This document shows positions 1-8,332 of a stretch of DNA of 64,000 bases, in pieces. Where the stretch lies: assembly GCA_047404135.1 (NCBI GenBank), contig JBDOIT010000001.1:1-64000 (forward strand). Reading direction: 5' to 3'. Positions within the stretch are counted from its first letter, which is position 1, and each line of letters starts with the position of its first letter. Source of the stretch: JAHZKS01 sp047404135. Lineage in GTDB: Bacteria; Pseudomonadota; Alphaproteobacteria; Rickettsiales; JABSSG01. The notes beneath the pieces are model-generated. The model was not told the DNA's origin, did not search any database, and saw nothing but the letters and a program-made list of their open reading frames with translations. Position numbers and translations under genes: made by a program.

Positions 1-9
1 ATTTTATTA

Positions 10-2109
10 ATGGTAATAAATCTGGTTAATTTTAAGAAACTTACTTCTGATATAAGAAATAAAAATATTGAGTCTATTGAGAATTTTGCTCAAGGATTAG
101 AGAAAGCTGATTTTTATGAGCGGGATCTTAGAGCTAAGAATACTGTTTTGCACCTTGTGTTTTCTTCTTCGGACCAAGACATTATTTCTATGTTCCTTGG
201 TAGAATGAAGGATATTGGTTTTTCTAAAGAAGAGACAATCAAGATTTTGGAAAGTCAAAATAAAGGTGGTTATAACGTTATAGATAAGCTTTTGCAAATT
301 GAAGAAGATATCAACATTACAATAAACCGCTTCAGTATGCTTCTAGATTCCATTAAGGATAACGCAGAAATGTTAGATATTTTCCTTTCTGTGAAAGGTG
401 AAGAAGGTAGCGTTTATGATGCTTTGGACTCTGATGAGGATATTTCAGATTTAGACACAGAAGGGATGCTTCAGAAGGTTCAAAATTCTATTAATCATGA
501 AGGTGGTAAAATTTCAATCTCTAGTTTTCTGCCAACCATTAGAGTTAAAACTAAAGATTTGTCAATTAGGCAAGATATATTTAGAAAGCATTTTATGAAA
601 AATGCCCTGGTTGCTCAATCTAAAGAAAACGCGTTAGAGGCTTCAATAGAGCAATCTCAAAAAGCATTGAGCGATAGCGCAGCTATTGCGATAGCTACTA
701 TTTATGCTAGCTCATCTGTTAATGCCCATAGTAACGCTCCTAAAGTAGCGGGGGGTCCGATGATTAGCCAACCTCCTGCAAACACACCACCTGTTTTAAA
801 GATTTCAAAAGACACGGTGGATGAAAGAATGAAAGAAGAAGCAAGTAAGATTAATAGATTTTTCAAGAAAGATCTTCAAGATCCTCAAAATATAATGAGG
901 AAAGATATAGATAAAGAATATAAGGAATTTTGTGATGGAAAAATTGCAGCTAAGACATTCAAAGAAAAGCATCGTACAAAATTATACCAAAGCGGTCTTG
1001 ACGCCTATTTTAAAAGGATTGGTCAGCTACAAGAAGATAAGAAATTACTATTAAAACCTATTGATACGCCAGAAAGTTTGAAGGCTTACATGAAGTATTT
1101 TTCTGACAGAAGAATTACGAAAACTTTAGTAAAGAGCATTGATAAAATTGTTGACCAGGTTTTTGCTAAAGAAGAGGTAGACGCTAAGGCATTAGAAGAG
1201 TTTTCTATGAAAGGCGAAGCTAGAGATCGTATTGTAGGATTCGCTGCAGAATATGCAGAATATAAGACATGCAAACCTAGTGATTTAAATCAAGGACCTG
1301 AGGAGGCAATAGTCTCGGATGAGACTCTAGATTTATCAGGATTATATAACGTGGCTGAATCTGTTAATACACTTGCTTATAACAAAGAGCATATCGTTTG
1401 GTCGGTTAATAAGACACTAGGATACGATATATCTCCTTCTTACGAGCAAAATATAGGGATTGCTATGGCTAATCTTGGAGCTGGAGCTGTGATGTCTTTT
1501 ATTTCCGCTTCTCCTATTCCCCTTGCCTCTTCTGCGCTATATTCTGCAGGAGGAGTAAGTGGTGCAGCAGAAATAATCATGGGCGAGGACCATGTGGATG
1601 AGAATGTTGGAGCTTATGTCGCATCGAATATAATGTTGAGTTCTGCCATTACTGGGATGGCATTTTGTGGCCCACTGAAGGATGTGAATAAGGCCGCTTG
1701 TGTTGCAGGAGTTGTATCTCTTCAGGTGGCTAGTAGTTTGTCAAAATCTGTTAGCGATGCTTACTCTTTAGTTTCAACTGGTTTGATGATGGGGTTTGGC
1801 GTTGTCGGGTCAGATGCGCCTTTATATATGAAATCTACTCAAATATTATCTATGGCTGCAAAAATTTGTCATCGAATTTCTGATTTAACAGAGGACTGGA
1901 CTTCAGGTGATGCACAAGACACATCAGGCTCTGCAAGTAATACGCCGCAAGAACCGGAAGTTGCTCTTGGTAGTCAGTGCGATCAATCCTATGATGTGTC
2001 TTTTGGCTATAATGGTACTATTCAATGTGGTCAATTCTATAATGCATCTTTCGGTCAGAATATTAGTGGTCAATGTGAATTCTTCCAAGGTGAGTTCTTT
2101 GGGCCCTGA
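10..2109 (+). CDS. Unrecognised 699-aa protein with C-terminal Cys/Phe repeats
   Basis: I do not recognise a family. The first ~470 residues are charged and look mostly helical. A stretch at about 480-620 is rich in Gly/Ala/Ser and hydrophobic residues and could enter or associate with membranes. The last ~50 residues hold about three degenerate 16-17-residue units built on the pattern QC..xY..SFG.N, ending in a short Phe/Gly-rich tail. No Sec-type signal peptide is visible at this start. The frame is still open at the left edge of the window, so the true start could lie upstream. It converges on nfuA with a short gap. Such composition is common in lineage-specific, possibly secreted proteins of intracellular bacteria, but that is inference. 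Confidence 0.7.
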   Translation: MVINLVNFKKLTSDIRNKNIESIENFAQGLEKADFYERDLRAKNTVLHLVFSSSDQDIISMFLGRMKDIGFSKEETIKILESQNKGGYNVIDKLLQIEEDINITINRFSMLLDSIKDNAEMLDIFLSVKGEEGSVYDALDSDEDISDLDTEGMLQKVQNSINHEGGKISISSFLPTIRVKTKDLSIRQDIFRKHFMKNALVAQSKENALEASIEQSQKALSDSAAIAIATIYASSSVNAHSNAPKVAGGPMISQPPANTPPVLKISKDTVDERMKEEASKINRFFKKDLQDPQNIMRKDIDKEYKEFCDGKIAAKTFKEKHRTKLYQSGLDAYFKRIGQLQEDKKLLLKPIDTPESLKAYMKYFSDRRITKTLVKSIDKIVDQVFAKEEVDAKALEEFSMKGEARDRIVGFAAEYAEYKTCKPSDLNQGPEEAIVSDETLDLSGLYNVAESVNTLAYNKEHIVWSVNKTLGYDISPSYEQNIGIAMANLGAGAVMSFISASPIPLASSALYSAGGVSGAAEIIMGEDHVDENVGAYVASNIMLSSAITGMAFCGPLKDVNKAACVAGVVSLQVASSLSKSVSDAYSLVSTGLMMGFGVVGSDAPLYMKSTQILSMAAKICHRISDLTEDWTSGDAQDTSGSASNTPQEPEVALGSQCDQSYDVSFGYNGTIQCGQFYNASFGQNISGQCEFFQGEFFGP

Positions 2110-2187
2110 TGTATAGGTTATAATTTATCTTTCTAAGAGGCCTCTGTGAGTTAGTAGGGCACTTTTTTCATGGGTGTTTGTATAAGA

Positions 2188-2751
2188 TTAAGTGACATCC
2201 CCTTCTACTGCCTCAACAGAATCTACTTCTGGAACATAATGCTTGAGCATATTCTCGATTCCACTTTTCAATGTTATAGTGGAGCTAGGGCAGCCTGAAC
2301 ATGCGCCGTGCAACTCTAGTCTTACAATGCCATTTTGAAAGCTATGAAATATAATGTCACCGCCATCTTGAGCAACGGCAGGTCTTACTTTTTGTTCTAT
2401 AATTTCTTTGATCTCTGAAATGACCTTGTTATCCTCTGTATCACTGGCTTTGGAGCCTTGTTTTTTCTTTAGTATTATGTCATTTCCTGCGGAGAAGAAA
2501 TCCATAAGGGATAGCAGTATCTCTGATTTTATTTTACCCCATTCTGCTGATTCTTCTTTTGTGATAGTTACAAAATCTTTTCCAAAGAATACTGCATCTA
2601 TATGTTGTATTTTAAATAATTCTTGCGCAAGCGGTGACTCGGCGCAACCATCTTTAGATTTAAAATTCATTGGTCGTTCTGGGCAGACATCTTTACCAGG
2701 AAGAAATTTTATTGAATTTGGGTTTGGTGTGTCTTCTGTTTGTATAAACAT
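2188..2751 (-). CDS. nfuA: NfuA/NifU-type Fe-S cluster carrier
   Basis: Predicted iron-sulfur cluster carrier that delivers assembled clusters to apoproteins. An Nfu N-terminal domain (starting MFIQTEDTPNPNS) covers about residues 1-85. A charged linker follows, then a NifU C-terminal domain with an AQDGGD segment and the cluster-binding CSGC pair. I place the start at 2751 because the Nfu_N consensus begins there; the frame extends 19 codons further without family similarity and into kdsB. The gene lies 1 nt downstream of the kdsB stop, so the two are probably cotranscribed. Fe-S demand is high nearby because complex I is encoded next door. Confidence 0.93.
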   Translation of the reverse strand: MFIQTEDTPNPNSIKFLPGKDVCPERPMNFKSKDGCAESPLAQELFKIQHIDAVFFGKDFVTITKEESAEWGKIKSEILLSLMDFFSAGNDIILKKKQGSKASDTEDNKVISEIKEIIEQKVRPAVAQDGGDIIFHSFQNGIVRLELHGACSGCPSSTITLKSGIENMLKHYVPEVDSVEAVEGDVT

Positions 2752-2752
2752 A

Positions 2753-3520
2753 TTATACCATCTCTTTTGTGGAGTGGTTTTCTTCATATTCTTTTCTTGC
2801 CAGCTCAAGCCCTTCTTCGGTATCTACATTTATTGTTGATATATCAGAAATTAAAACATCTATTTTCATATTATTTTCTAAAATCCTTAATTGCTCTAGT
2901 TTTTCTAGCTTTTCCAAGTGAGAGCTCTCTAGGTTAACAAATTTCTCCAATGCTTCCCTCGTATAACAGTATATTCCTATATGTTCGTAATATGTTGAAG
3001 CATTATGCGGTATAGCTTGTCTTGAGAAATATAAAGCCTTACCGAAGCGATCATCCTCATCGTAAAAAGAAGTAGCCACCTTTGTTACGTTCTCGTTTCC
3101 AGCCTTGCCTATATGGTGTTGGTCTATAGGGCACGATAGTGTTACCACATCTGCTTCAGAATTTTCTGAAGCTTTAATAAGGTCAGATATTAATTTTGGT
3201 TTAATCAGTGGTAAATCTCCTTGAAGATTTACTATTGTTTTTATGCTTTTTTCTGGGTCTATTTTGTTGAGTGCTTCATATATCCTATCGCTACCTGTAG
3301 GGTGCTCTTTAGAAGTCATCATGCATTTAACTTTATCGTTATTTGAGAATATATTCATTATATCTACTGAGTCAGTCGCAACAACTATTGTTTCTACGCC
3401 GGTCTCCAAAGCTCTATCTACAACATGAGATATTAGTGGCTTATTTCCTATAAGCTGAATAAGCTTTTTTGGCAGTCTTTTTGATTCTAAACGTGCAGGA
3501 ATAAAAATTGCTACAGACAT
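2753..3520 (-). CDS. kdsB: 3-deoxy-manno-octulosonate cytidylyltransferase
   Basis: Activates Kdo as CMP-Kdo for lipid A inner-core synthesis, in the cytoplasm. The 255-aa length fits the family. The N-terminal nucleotide-binding motif PARLESKRLPKK, the HPTGSDRIYEA segment, NLQGD and the GIY region are all present, and the C-terminal EKLEQLRILE segment is typical. Its presence implies a Kdo-containing LPS or remnant, as in Rickettsia and unlike Anaplasma/Ehrlichia. First gene of a two-gene operon with nfuA, behind a sigma70-like promoter. Confidence 0.95.
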   Translation of the reverse strand: MSVAIFIPARLESKRLPKKLIQLIGNKPLISHVVDRALETGVETIVVATDSVDIMNIFSNNDKVKCMMTSKEHPTGSDRIYEALNKIDPEKSIKTIVNLQGDLPLIKPKLISDLIKASENSEADVVTLSCPIDQHHIGKAGNENVTKVATSFYDEDDRFGKALYFSRQAIPHNASTYYEHIGIYCYTREALEKFVNLESSHLEKLEKLEQLRILENNMKIDVLISDISTINVDTEEGLELARKEYEENHSTKEMV

Positions 3521-3551
3521 ACAAAAGTACCGTTAATTAACAACAGAGTAC

Positions 3552-3581
3552 AATATACAGTAAAAATTGGCAAAAATTCAA
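3552..3581 (-). promoter_or_regulatory. Putative sigma70-type promoter of kdsB-nfuA
   Basis: Read on the minus strand: TTGAAT, an 18-bp spacer, TATATT. The predicted transcription start lies about 25 nt upstream of the kdsB ATG at 3520. Called by eye from hexamers and spacing only. Confidence 0.45.
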
Positions 3582-3773
3582 GTTTTATCTTTTTCTCTAT
3601 AGTTCGTCAGGATGAATAGATTGTTCGACTTCTGCGTGTACGTGATGATAAGAATCATGGATCATGAGGGCTACCCCTAACTATTTTGGCAAGACTCTTA
3701 GCTCTTCTGATTTTTCTTCGGAGTGAAAATATGCTCAAAACATGAATAAATTTAAAGTTTCTCTTTTTTATTC

Positions 3774-3802
3774 TTGACTTTAACTGTAATATTAATCATA
3801 CA
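3774..3802 (+). promoter_or_regulatory. Candidate promoter of tRNA-Lys and the nuo operon
   Basis: TTGACT at 3774-3779 is a good -35. A hexamer 17 bp downstream (CATACA) is a weak -10 match. Start would be near 3808, about 18 nt before the tRNA. There is no space for a separate nuo promoter between the tRNA and nuoA, so this would be the natural promoter for the whole run. Confidence 0.35.
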
Positions 3803-3825
3803 AGTGTTAGCAAATATGAGTTTAA

Positions 3826-3901
3826 GTGCCCGTAGCTCAGTTGGTAGAGCATCTGACTTTTAATCAGAGGGTCACAGGTTCAAATCCTGTCGGGCATGCC
3901 A
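3826..3901 (+). tRNA. tRNA-Lys (anticodon UUU)
   Basis: A full cloverleaf can be folded by hand. The acceptor GTGCCCG pairs with CGGGCAT, with a G-U at the first pair. There is a D-arm with AGTTGGTAGA, an anticodon stem TCTGA/TCAGA with loop CTTTTAA (anticodon TTT), and a T-arm CAGG/CCTG with TTCAAAT. The 3' CCA is encoded. Its end is only 12 nt before the likely nuoA start, so tRNA and nuo mRNA probably share a transcript. Confidence 0.96.
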
Positions 3902-3913
3902 CTTTTTAGAGAT

Positions 3914-4291
3914 ATGTTTAATATTCTGCCTTCTTACATACAGGAGTATTTGCCAATAGTAATATTTTTTGGTGTAGCTCTTGTAGTGTCTATTGTTGCT
4001 CTAGGTATTCCATTTATTTTCGCTGAATCAAAACCAGACAGAGATAAGCTTGCTCCATATGAATGTGGGTTTGAAGAATTTGGGGATGCTAGAGCCAAAT
4101 TCGACGTTCGTTTTTATCTTGTTGCCATATTATTCATTATATTCGATATAGAGGTGATTTTCCTTTTTCCTTGGGCTATAGTATTGAAGAGTATTGGAAT
4201 CTTTGGTTTTGCATCTATGATGATTTTCCTTGCGGTGTTAACTGTAGCATTTATCTATGAATGGAAGAAGGGTGCATTAGAATGGGAGTAG
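3914..4291 (+). CDS. nuoA: NADH-quinone oxidoreductase subunit A
   Basis: Small membrane subunit of complex I. About 125 aa with three transmembrane helices and the conserved loop KLAPYECGFEEFGDAR between TM1 and TM2, followed by FDVRFYLVAILFIIFDIE. I prefer the ATG at 3914. An in-frame ATG at 3896 lies inside the 3' end of tRNA-Lys and would be lost on tRNA processing. The sequence TAGAG just upstream of 3914 is a weak ribosome site. It overlaps nuoB by 10 nt. Confidence 0.95.
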   Translation: MFNILPSYIQEYLPIVIFFGVALVVSIVALGIPFIFAESKPDRDKLAPYECGFEEFGDARAKFDVRFYLVAILFIIFDIEVIFLFPWAIVLKSIGIFGFASMMIFLAVLTVAFIYEWKKGALEWE

Positions 4292-4794
4292 AAACTAGTT
4301 TTGATGATGCTTTAAAAGGTCTTAATCAGGATCTTAAAAACAAAGGATATGTAACCGCAAAATTAGATGACTTAGCTAATTGGGCTAGATCAGGATCCTT
4401 GTGGCCTATGACATTTGGGCTTGCTTGCTGTGCTGTGGAGATGATGCAATGTGCTGCGAGTAGATATGACATGGACAGATTCGGAATGCTATTCAGGCCT
4501 AGCCCTAGACAATCAGATGTGATGATTGTTGCTGGGACTTTGTGCAATAAAATGGCTCCAGCTCTTAGAAGGGTTTACGATCAAATGGCAGAGCCAAGAT
4601 ATGTTATATCTATGGGAAGCTGTGCGAATGGGGGGGGCTATTACCATTATTCTTATTCGGTTGTGAGGGGATGTGATAGAATTGTTCCTGTGGACGTATA
4701 TGTACCTGGATGCCCACCAAGCGCTGAGGCGCTTCTATACGGCGTAATGGTTCTACAAAGAAAAATCAGAAGAACAGGGGTGATTAGAAGATAA
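4282..4794 (+). CDS. nuoB: NADH-quinone oxidoreductase subunit B
   Basis: Peripheral-arm subunit that binds the terminal [4Fe-4S] cluster N2, which reduces quinone. About 170 aa. Cluster ligands are visible as the adjacent Cys49-Cys50 (LACCAVEM), Cys114 (GSCANGGG) and Cys144 (PGCPPS). The start at 4282 overlaps the nuoA stop; the frame extends 7 codons further inside nuoA, which is less likely to be used. The 1-nt gap to nuoC fits translational coupling. Confidence 0.97.
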   Translation: MGVETSFDDALKGLNQDLKNKGYVTAKLDDLANWARSGSLWPMTFGLACCAVEMMQCAASRYDMDRFGMLFRPSPRQSDVMIVAGTLCNKMAPALRRVYDQMAEPRYVISMGSCANGGGYYHYSYSVVRGCDRIVPVDVYVPGCPPSAEALLYGVMVLQRKIRRTGVIRR

Positions 4795-4795
4795 T

Positions 4796-5377
4796 ATGTC
4801 TAAAGATTACTATGAAAACCTCAAAAGCAACCTCAAGAAGTATTTTGGCAAAGATTTATCTTTTATATCTTCATACGCAATGAATTCAATATATATTGAC
4901 CGTAAGAATCTTCGAGAGCTAATAAAGATGCTTCGTGATGAATTTGAGCACCAAGTTCTTGTAGACCTGTTTGCGGTAGATTATCTAGATAGGAATGAGC
5001 GGTTTGAGGTTAACTATAATCTTCTAAGTCTTTCAAAAAATGCTAGAATAAATGTGAAGGTAAAAATCGAGGAGAGTGTTTCTATACCCTCTATTGTGGA
5101 TCTTTTTAGTTCGGCTAACTGGCTAGAAAGAGAAGCGTGGGATATGTATGGCGTGGTTTTTGAAGATCATCCGGATATGCGCAGATTGCTTTCTGATTAT
5201 GGATTTGAGGGGCATCCTATGCGTAAGGACTTTCCTTTAAGCGGGTATAAGGAGGTTGGTTATGATGTGGAAAATAGAAAGGTGGTGTATAAGCCTGTGG
5301 AGTTAAATCAGGCATATAGAGATTTTGATTTTACTAGCCCTTGGGAAGGGTATGATGAATTAAAAGATAATGATTGA
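4796..5377 (+). CDS. nuoC: NADH-quinone oxidoreductase subunit C
   Basis: 30-kDa hydrophilic subunit of the complex I Q-module; it has no cofactor. 193 aa. The conserved block LEREAWDMYGVVFEDHPDM followed by RRLLSDYGFEGHPMRKDFP is diagnostic. It is separate from NuoD, not fused as in E. coli, which is usual in alphaproteobacteria. It overlaps nuoD by 8 nt. Confidence 0.97.
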   Translation: MSKDYYENLKSNLKKYFGKDLSFISSYAMNSIYIDRKNLRELIKMLRDEFEHQVLVDLFAVDYLDRNERFEVNYNLLSLSKNARINVKVKIEESVSIPSIVDLFSSANWLEREAWDMYGVVFEDHPDMRRLLSDYGFEGHPMRKDFPLSGYKEVGYDVENRKVVYKPVELNQAYRDFDFTSPWEGYDELKDND

Positions 5378-6566
5378 AATAGAAGAAGATAAAAGAGAGA
5401 AAAAAAAGACCGTGACGTTGAATCTAGGGCCTCAGCATCCTGCGGCTCATGGTGTGTTGCGTTTAATCTTGGAGATGGACGGAGAGGTGGTTAAAAGAGC
5501 GGATCCGCATATAGGTCTATTACATAGAGGTACAGAGAAGCTGATTGAGCATAAAACATATCTTCAGGCCGTTCCATACTTTGATCGCCTGGACTATGTT
5601 TCGCCAATGTGCCAGGAGCATGCATTTGCATTGGCAGTGGAAGGATTAATAGAATGTGAGGTGCCTGTCAGAGCGCAGTTTATTCGTGTTTTATTCTCTG
5701 AGCTAACAAGGATACTAAACCACTGTCTGAACATAGCTACAAATGCGATAGATGTAGGTGCAACTACGCCTTTGCTATGGCTGTTTGAGGAAAGAGAGAA
5801 AATAATGGGGTTCTATGAGGCGGTATCTGGCTCTAGAATGCATTCCAACTATTTTAAGCCTGGTGGCGTGGCTCAAGATCTGCCTGATGGGATGTTAGTA
5901 GAGATAGCTAAGTTTGCAGATGAGTTTCTTCTTGTATTAAAGGATGTAGAGAAGCTTCTAACAAATAACCGTATCTGGAAGAACAGAATGGTGGATATTG
6001 GTGTGGTCACCGCTAAAGAGGCAATGGATTTAGGATTTTCAGGGACAATGCTACGAGGCTCTGGTTTAGAATGGGATTTACGTAAGTCTAATCCTTATGA
6101 TGTATATTCGGATATGGATTTTGAGATTCCTGTCGGTAAGAATGGTGACTGCTATGATAGATACCTAATTCGTGTAGAGGAGATGTACCAATCAATAAAT
6201 ATTATCAGGCAGTGTATAGATAAGATTCCTGAGGGTGCAGTCAAGACTACGGATAGAAAAATCTCTCCTCCTCCAAGGCATGGGATGCAAACCTCTATGG
6301 AAGAGATGATACATCATTTTAAGTTATATACAGAAGGATACGATGTGCCTAAAGGTGAAATATATGCATCAGTAGAAGCACCAAAAGGTGAGTTTGGTGT
6401 GCATTTGGTTTCTAATGGCGCTAATAAACCTTATCGTTGCCGCCTGAGGGCTCCAAGCTTTGCGCATTTGCAGGCGTTAGACTTCATGTCAAGAGGTCAT
6501 ATGCTAGCAGATGTTGTCGCGATCATGGGTAATTTAGATATTGTATTCGGGGAGATTGATAGATGA
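5370..6566 (+). CDS. nuoD: NADH-quinone oxidoreductase subunit D
   Basis: 49-kDa Q-module subunit that forms the quinone-binding cavity with NuoB. 398 aa. Starts near LNLGPQHPAAHGVLRL, the conserved His-containing loop, with HIGLLHRGTEKL and YLQAVPYFDRLDYVS following. The C-terminus has the conserved AVMGNLDIVFGEIDR-like ending (here AIMGN). It overlaps both nuoC and nuoE by a few bases. Confidence 0.97.
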   Translation: MIEIEEDKREKKKTVTLNLGPQHPAAHGVLRLILEMDGEVVKRADPHIGLLHRGTEKLIEHKTYLQAVPYFDRLDYVSPMCQEHAFALAVEGLIECEVPVRAQFIRVLFSELTRILNHCLNIATNAIDVGATTPLLWLFEEREKIMGFYEAVSGSRMHSNYFKPGGVAQDLPDGMLVEIAKFADEFLLVLKDVEKLLTNNRIWKNRMVDIGVVTAKEAMDLGFSGTMLRGSGLEWDLRKSNPYDVYSDMDFEIPVGKNGDCYDRYLIRVEEMYQSINIIRQCIDKIPEGAVKTTDRKISPPPRHGMQTSMEEMIHHFKLYTEGYDVPKGEIYASVEAPKGEFGVHLVSNGANKPYRCRLRAPSFAHLQALDFMSRGHMLADVVAIMGNLDIVFGEIDR

Positions 6567-7069
6567 GTAATGTGAAGTCTAAAGAATTTGTATTTAATGA
6601 GGAGAATCTAATTTTCTCAGAGAAGGTTATTGCGAAATACCCCGCAGGTAAGCAGAAGAGCGCTATTTTGCCTCTACTAGATCTTGCGCAAAGACAAAAT
6701 GGTGGGTGGATTTCTGGGGAAGTTGTAGAATATATGTCAAACTTTTTGGGTATGCCTGCGATTAGAATATTTGAAGTGGTTTCGTTTTATACGATGTTTA
6801 ATACTAAACCTCTAGGAAAGCACCATGTGCAGATTTGTCGTACTACTCCTTGTTGGTTGCGTGGGTCTGATAAGCTTTCTGAGAGATGTAAAAAGGTATT
6901 GAATATTAAAAAGGGCAAAACCAGTGCAGGCAATCAGTTCACTTTTTCTGAGGTAGAGTGTTTGGGGGCGTGTCGGAATGCTCCTGTAGTGCAGATTAAC
7001 GATGATTATTACGATGATTTGACTCCAAATAAATTTGAGAGTTTATTAAAGAAGTTAGCAAAAGAATAG
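6563..7069 (+). CDS. nuoE: NADH-quinone oxidoreductase subunit E
   Basis: 24-kDa subunit of the NADH dehydrogenase module with a thioredoxin-like [2Fe-2S] domain (cluster N1a). 168 aa. Ligands are visible as Cys92 and Cys97 (CRTTPC) and Cys133 and Cys137 (CLGAC). An ATGA-type overlap with nuoD and direct abutment to nuoF indicate a coupled operon. Confidence 0.97.
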   Translation: MSNVKSKEFVFNEENLIFSEKVIAKYPAGKQKSAILPLLDLAQRQNGGWISGEVVEYMSNFLGMPAIRIFEVVSFYTMFNTKPLGKHHVQICRTTPCWLRGSDKLSERCKKVLNIKKGKTSAGNQFTFSEVECLGACRNAPVVQINDDYYDDLTPNKFESLLKKLAKE

Positions 7070-8332
7070 ATGCTTAGAAAGAAGAATAAAATTTTTCAAA
7101 ATTTAGATGGCTCTCAATCGCCTGGGCTTGTTGCTGCGAAAAAGAGAGGGGACTGGGAGGGTTATGAGAAGCTCTTGTCTATCACTCCGCTTAAGATTAT
7201 TTCTGAAGTAAAGAAATCTGGGCTTCGAGGCAGAGGAGGAGCTGGTTTCTCTACTGGCGCAAAATGGGCCTTTATGCCAAAGTATACAGATTTGCCTAAA
7301 TATTTAGTAGTGAACGCTGATGAAAGTGAACCTGGTGCCTGTAAGGATCGAGACATACTGCGATATGAGCCACACAAGCTTTTAGAAGGGATTTTTTATG
7401 CATGCTATGCGATAGGTGCGAATACTTGCTATATTTATATCAGGGGTGAGTTTTATAAAGAGGCTCAAATTCTGCAAAATGCTATTGATGAGGCATACGA
7501 GGCAGGGCTTTTAGGTAAAAATGTAGCAGGAAAAGATTTTAGGTGCGATGTTCATGTTCACCGTGGAGCTGGGGCATATATTTGCGGTGAAGAGACGGCT
7601 CTGTTAGAGAGTTTGGAAGGCAACAAGGGGATGCCAAGACTGAAGCCTCCTTTTCCTGCGGCGGCAGGTTTATATTCTTGCCCTACAACAGTGAATAATG
7701 TTGAGACCATTGCGGTTATCCCCACAATATTAAAAAGGGGACACGAATGGTTTTCATCCTTGGGTAAGAAAAATAATACAGGTACGAAGATCTTTAGTAT
7801 TTGCGGGCATGTAGGAAACCCTTGTAATGTAGAAGAAGAGATGGGCGTTCCACTCAAATACCTCATAGAGAAACACGCAGGTGGTGTTATTGGTGGATGG
7901 GATAATTTGCTAGCGGTTATTCCTGGAGGCGCTTCTGTCCAGCTTCTTCCAAAAGAATTATGTGAAAACGCTACAATGGATTTTGATAGTCTGAGCGAGC
8001 TAGGTTCCGGACTTGGCACAGGAAGTATTATTGTAATGGATAAGTCAACAGATATAGTTCATGCGATCGAGCGTATCAGCAAATTCTTTATGCATGAATC
8101 TTGTGGGCAGTGCACTCCTTGCCGTGAGGGGACTGGATGGATGTATCGCTTAATGAAAAAAATAAGAACAGGGGAAGCAAAAGAAGGTGATGTTGATAAA
8201 CTATATAATATTTCAACTCAGATTGAGAAACATACTATATGCGCACTTGGAGATGCCGCTGCTTGGCCTGTGCAAGGCTTAATTAAGCATTTTAAATCAG
8301 ATATGGAAAAGAGGATAAAGGTTCTTGGTTGA
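7070..8332 (+). CDS. nuoF: NADH-quinone oxidoreductase subunit F
   Basis: 51-kDa subunit that binds NADH, FMN and cluster N3. 420 aa. The glycine-rich FMN/NADH site GLRGRGGAGFSTGAKW lies near residue 50 and NADESEPG follows. The [4Fe-4S] ligands appear as SCGQCTPC near residue 345 and a fourth Cys in HTICALG near residue 391. It overlaps nuoG by 8 nt. Confidence 0.98.
   Translation: MLRKKNKIFQNLDGSQSPGLVAAKKRGDWEGYEKLLSITPLKIISEVKKSGLRGRGGAGFSTGAKWAFMPKYTDLPKYLVVNADESEPGACKDRDILRYEPHKLLEGIFYACYAIGANTCYIYIRGEFYKEAQILQNAIDEAYEAGLLGKNVAGKDFRCDVHVHRGAGAYICGEETALLESLEGNKGMPRLKPPFPAAAGLYSCPTTVNNVETIAVIPTILKRGHEWFSSLGKKNNTGTKIFSICGHVGNPCNVEEEMGVPLKYLIEKHAGGVIGGWDNLLAVIPGGASVQLLPKELCENATMDFDSLSELGSGLGTGSIIVMDKSTDIVHAIERISKFFMHESCGQCTPCREGTGWMYRLMKKIRTGEAKEGDVDKLYNISTQIEKHTICALGDAAAWPVQGLIKHFKSDMEKRIKVLG

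Larger units (their letters stand above)
3521..3825. other. Intergenic region between kdsB and tRNA-Lys
   Basis: Divergent intergenic stretch. It holds the kdsB promoter at its left end and a candidate tRNA promoter at its right end. A 22-codon minus-strand reading frame at 3597-3665 (starts MIHDSYHHVHAEVE) has a GGGG-type ribosome site 8 nt upstream, but I recognise no family and do not call it a gene. Confidence 0.4.

Noticed and set aside
2408..2839. 143-codon plus-strand frame opposite nfuA/kdsB
   Set aside because: Antisense to two well-supported genes, Cys/Ser/Phe-rich peptide without family similarity.
3896..3913. Upstream ATG for nuoA inside tRNA-Lys
   Set aside because: The ATG overlaps the tRNA 3' end and would be removed by tRNA maturation; the next ATG at 3914 fits the family better.
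7558..8019. 153-codon minus-strand frame inside nuoF
   Set aside because: Antisense shadow of a conserved complex I gene; no family features.
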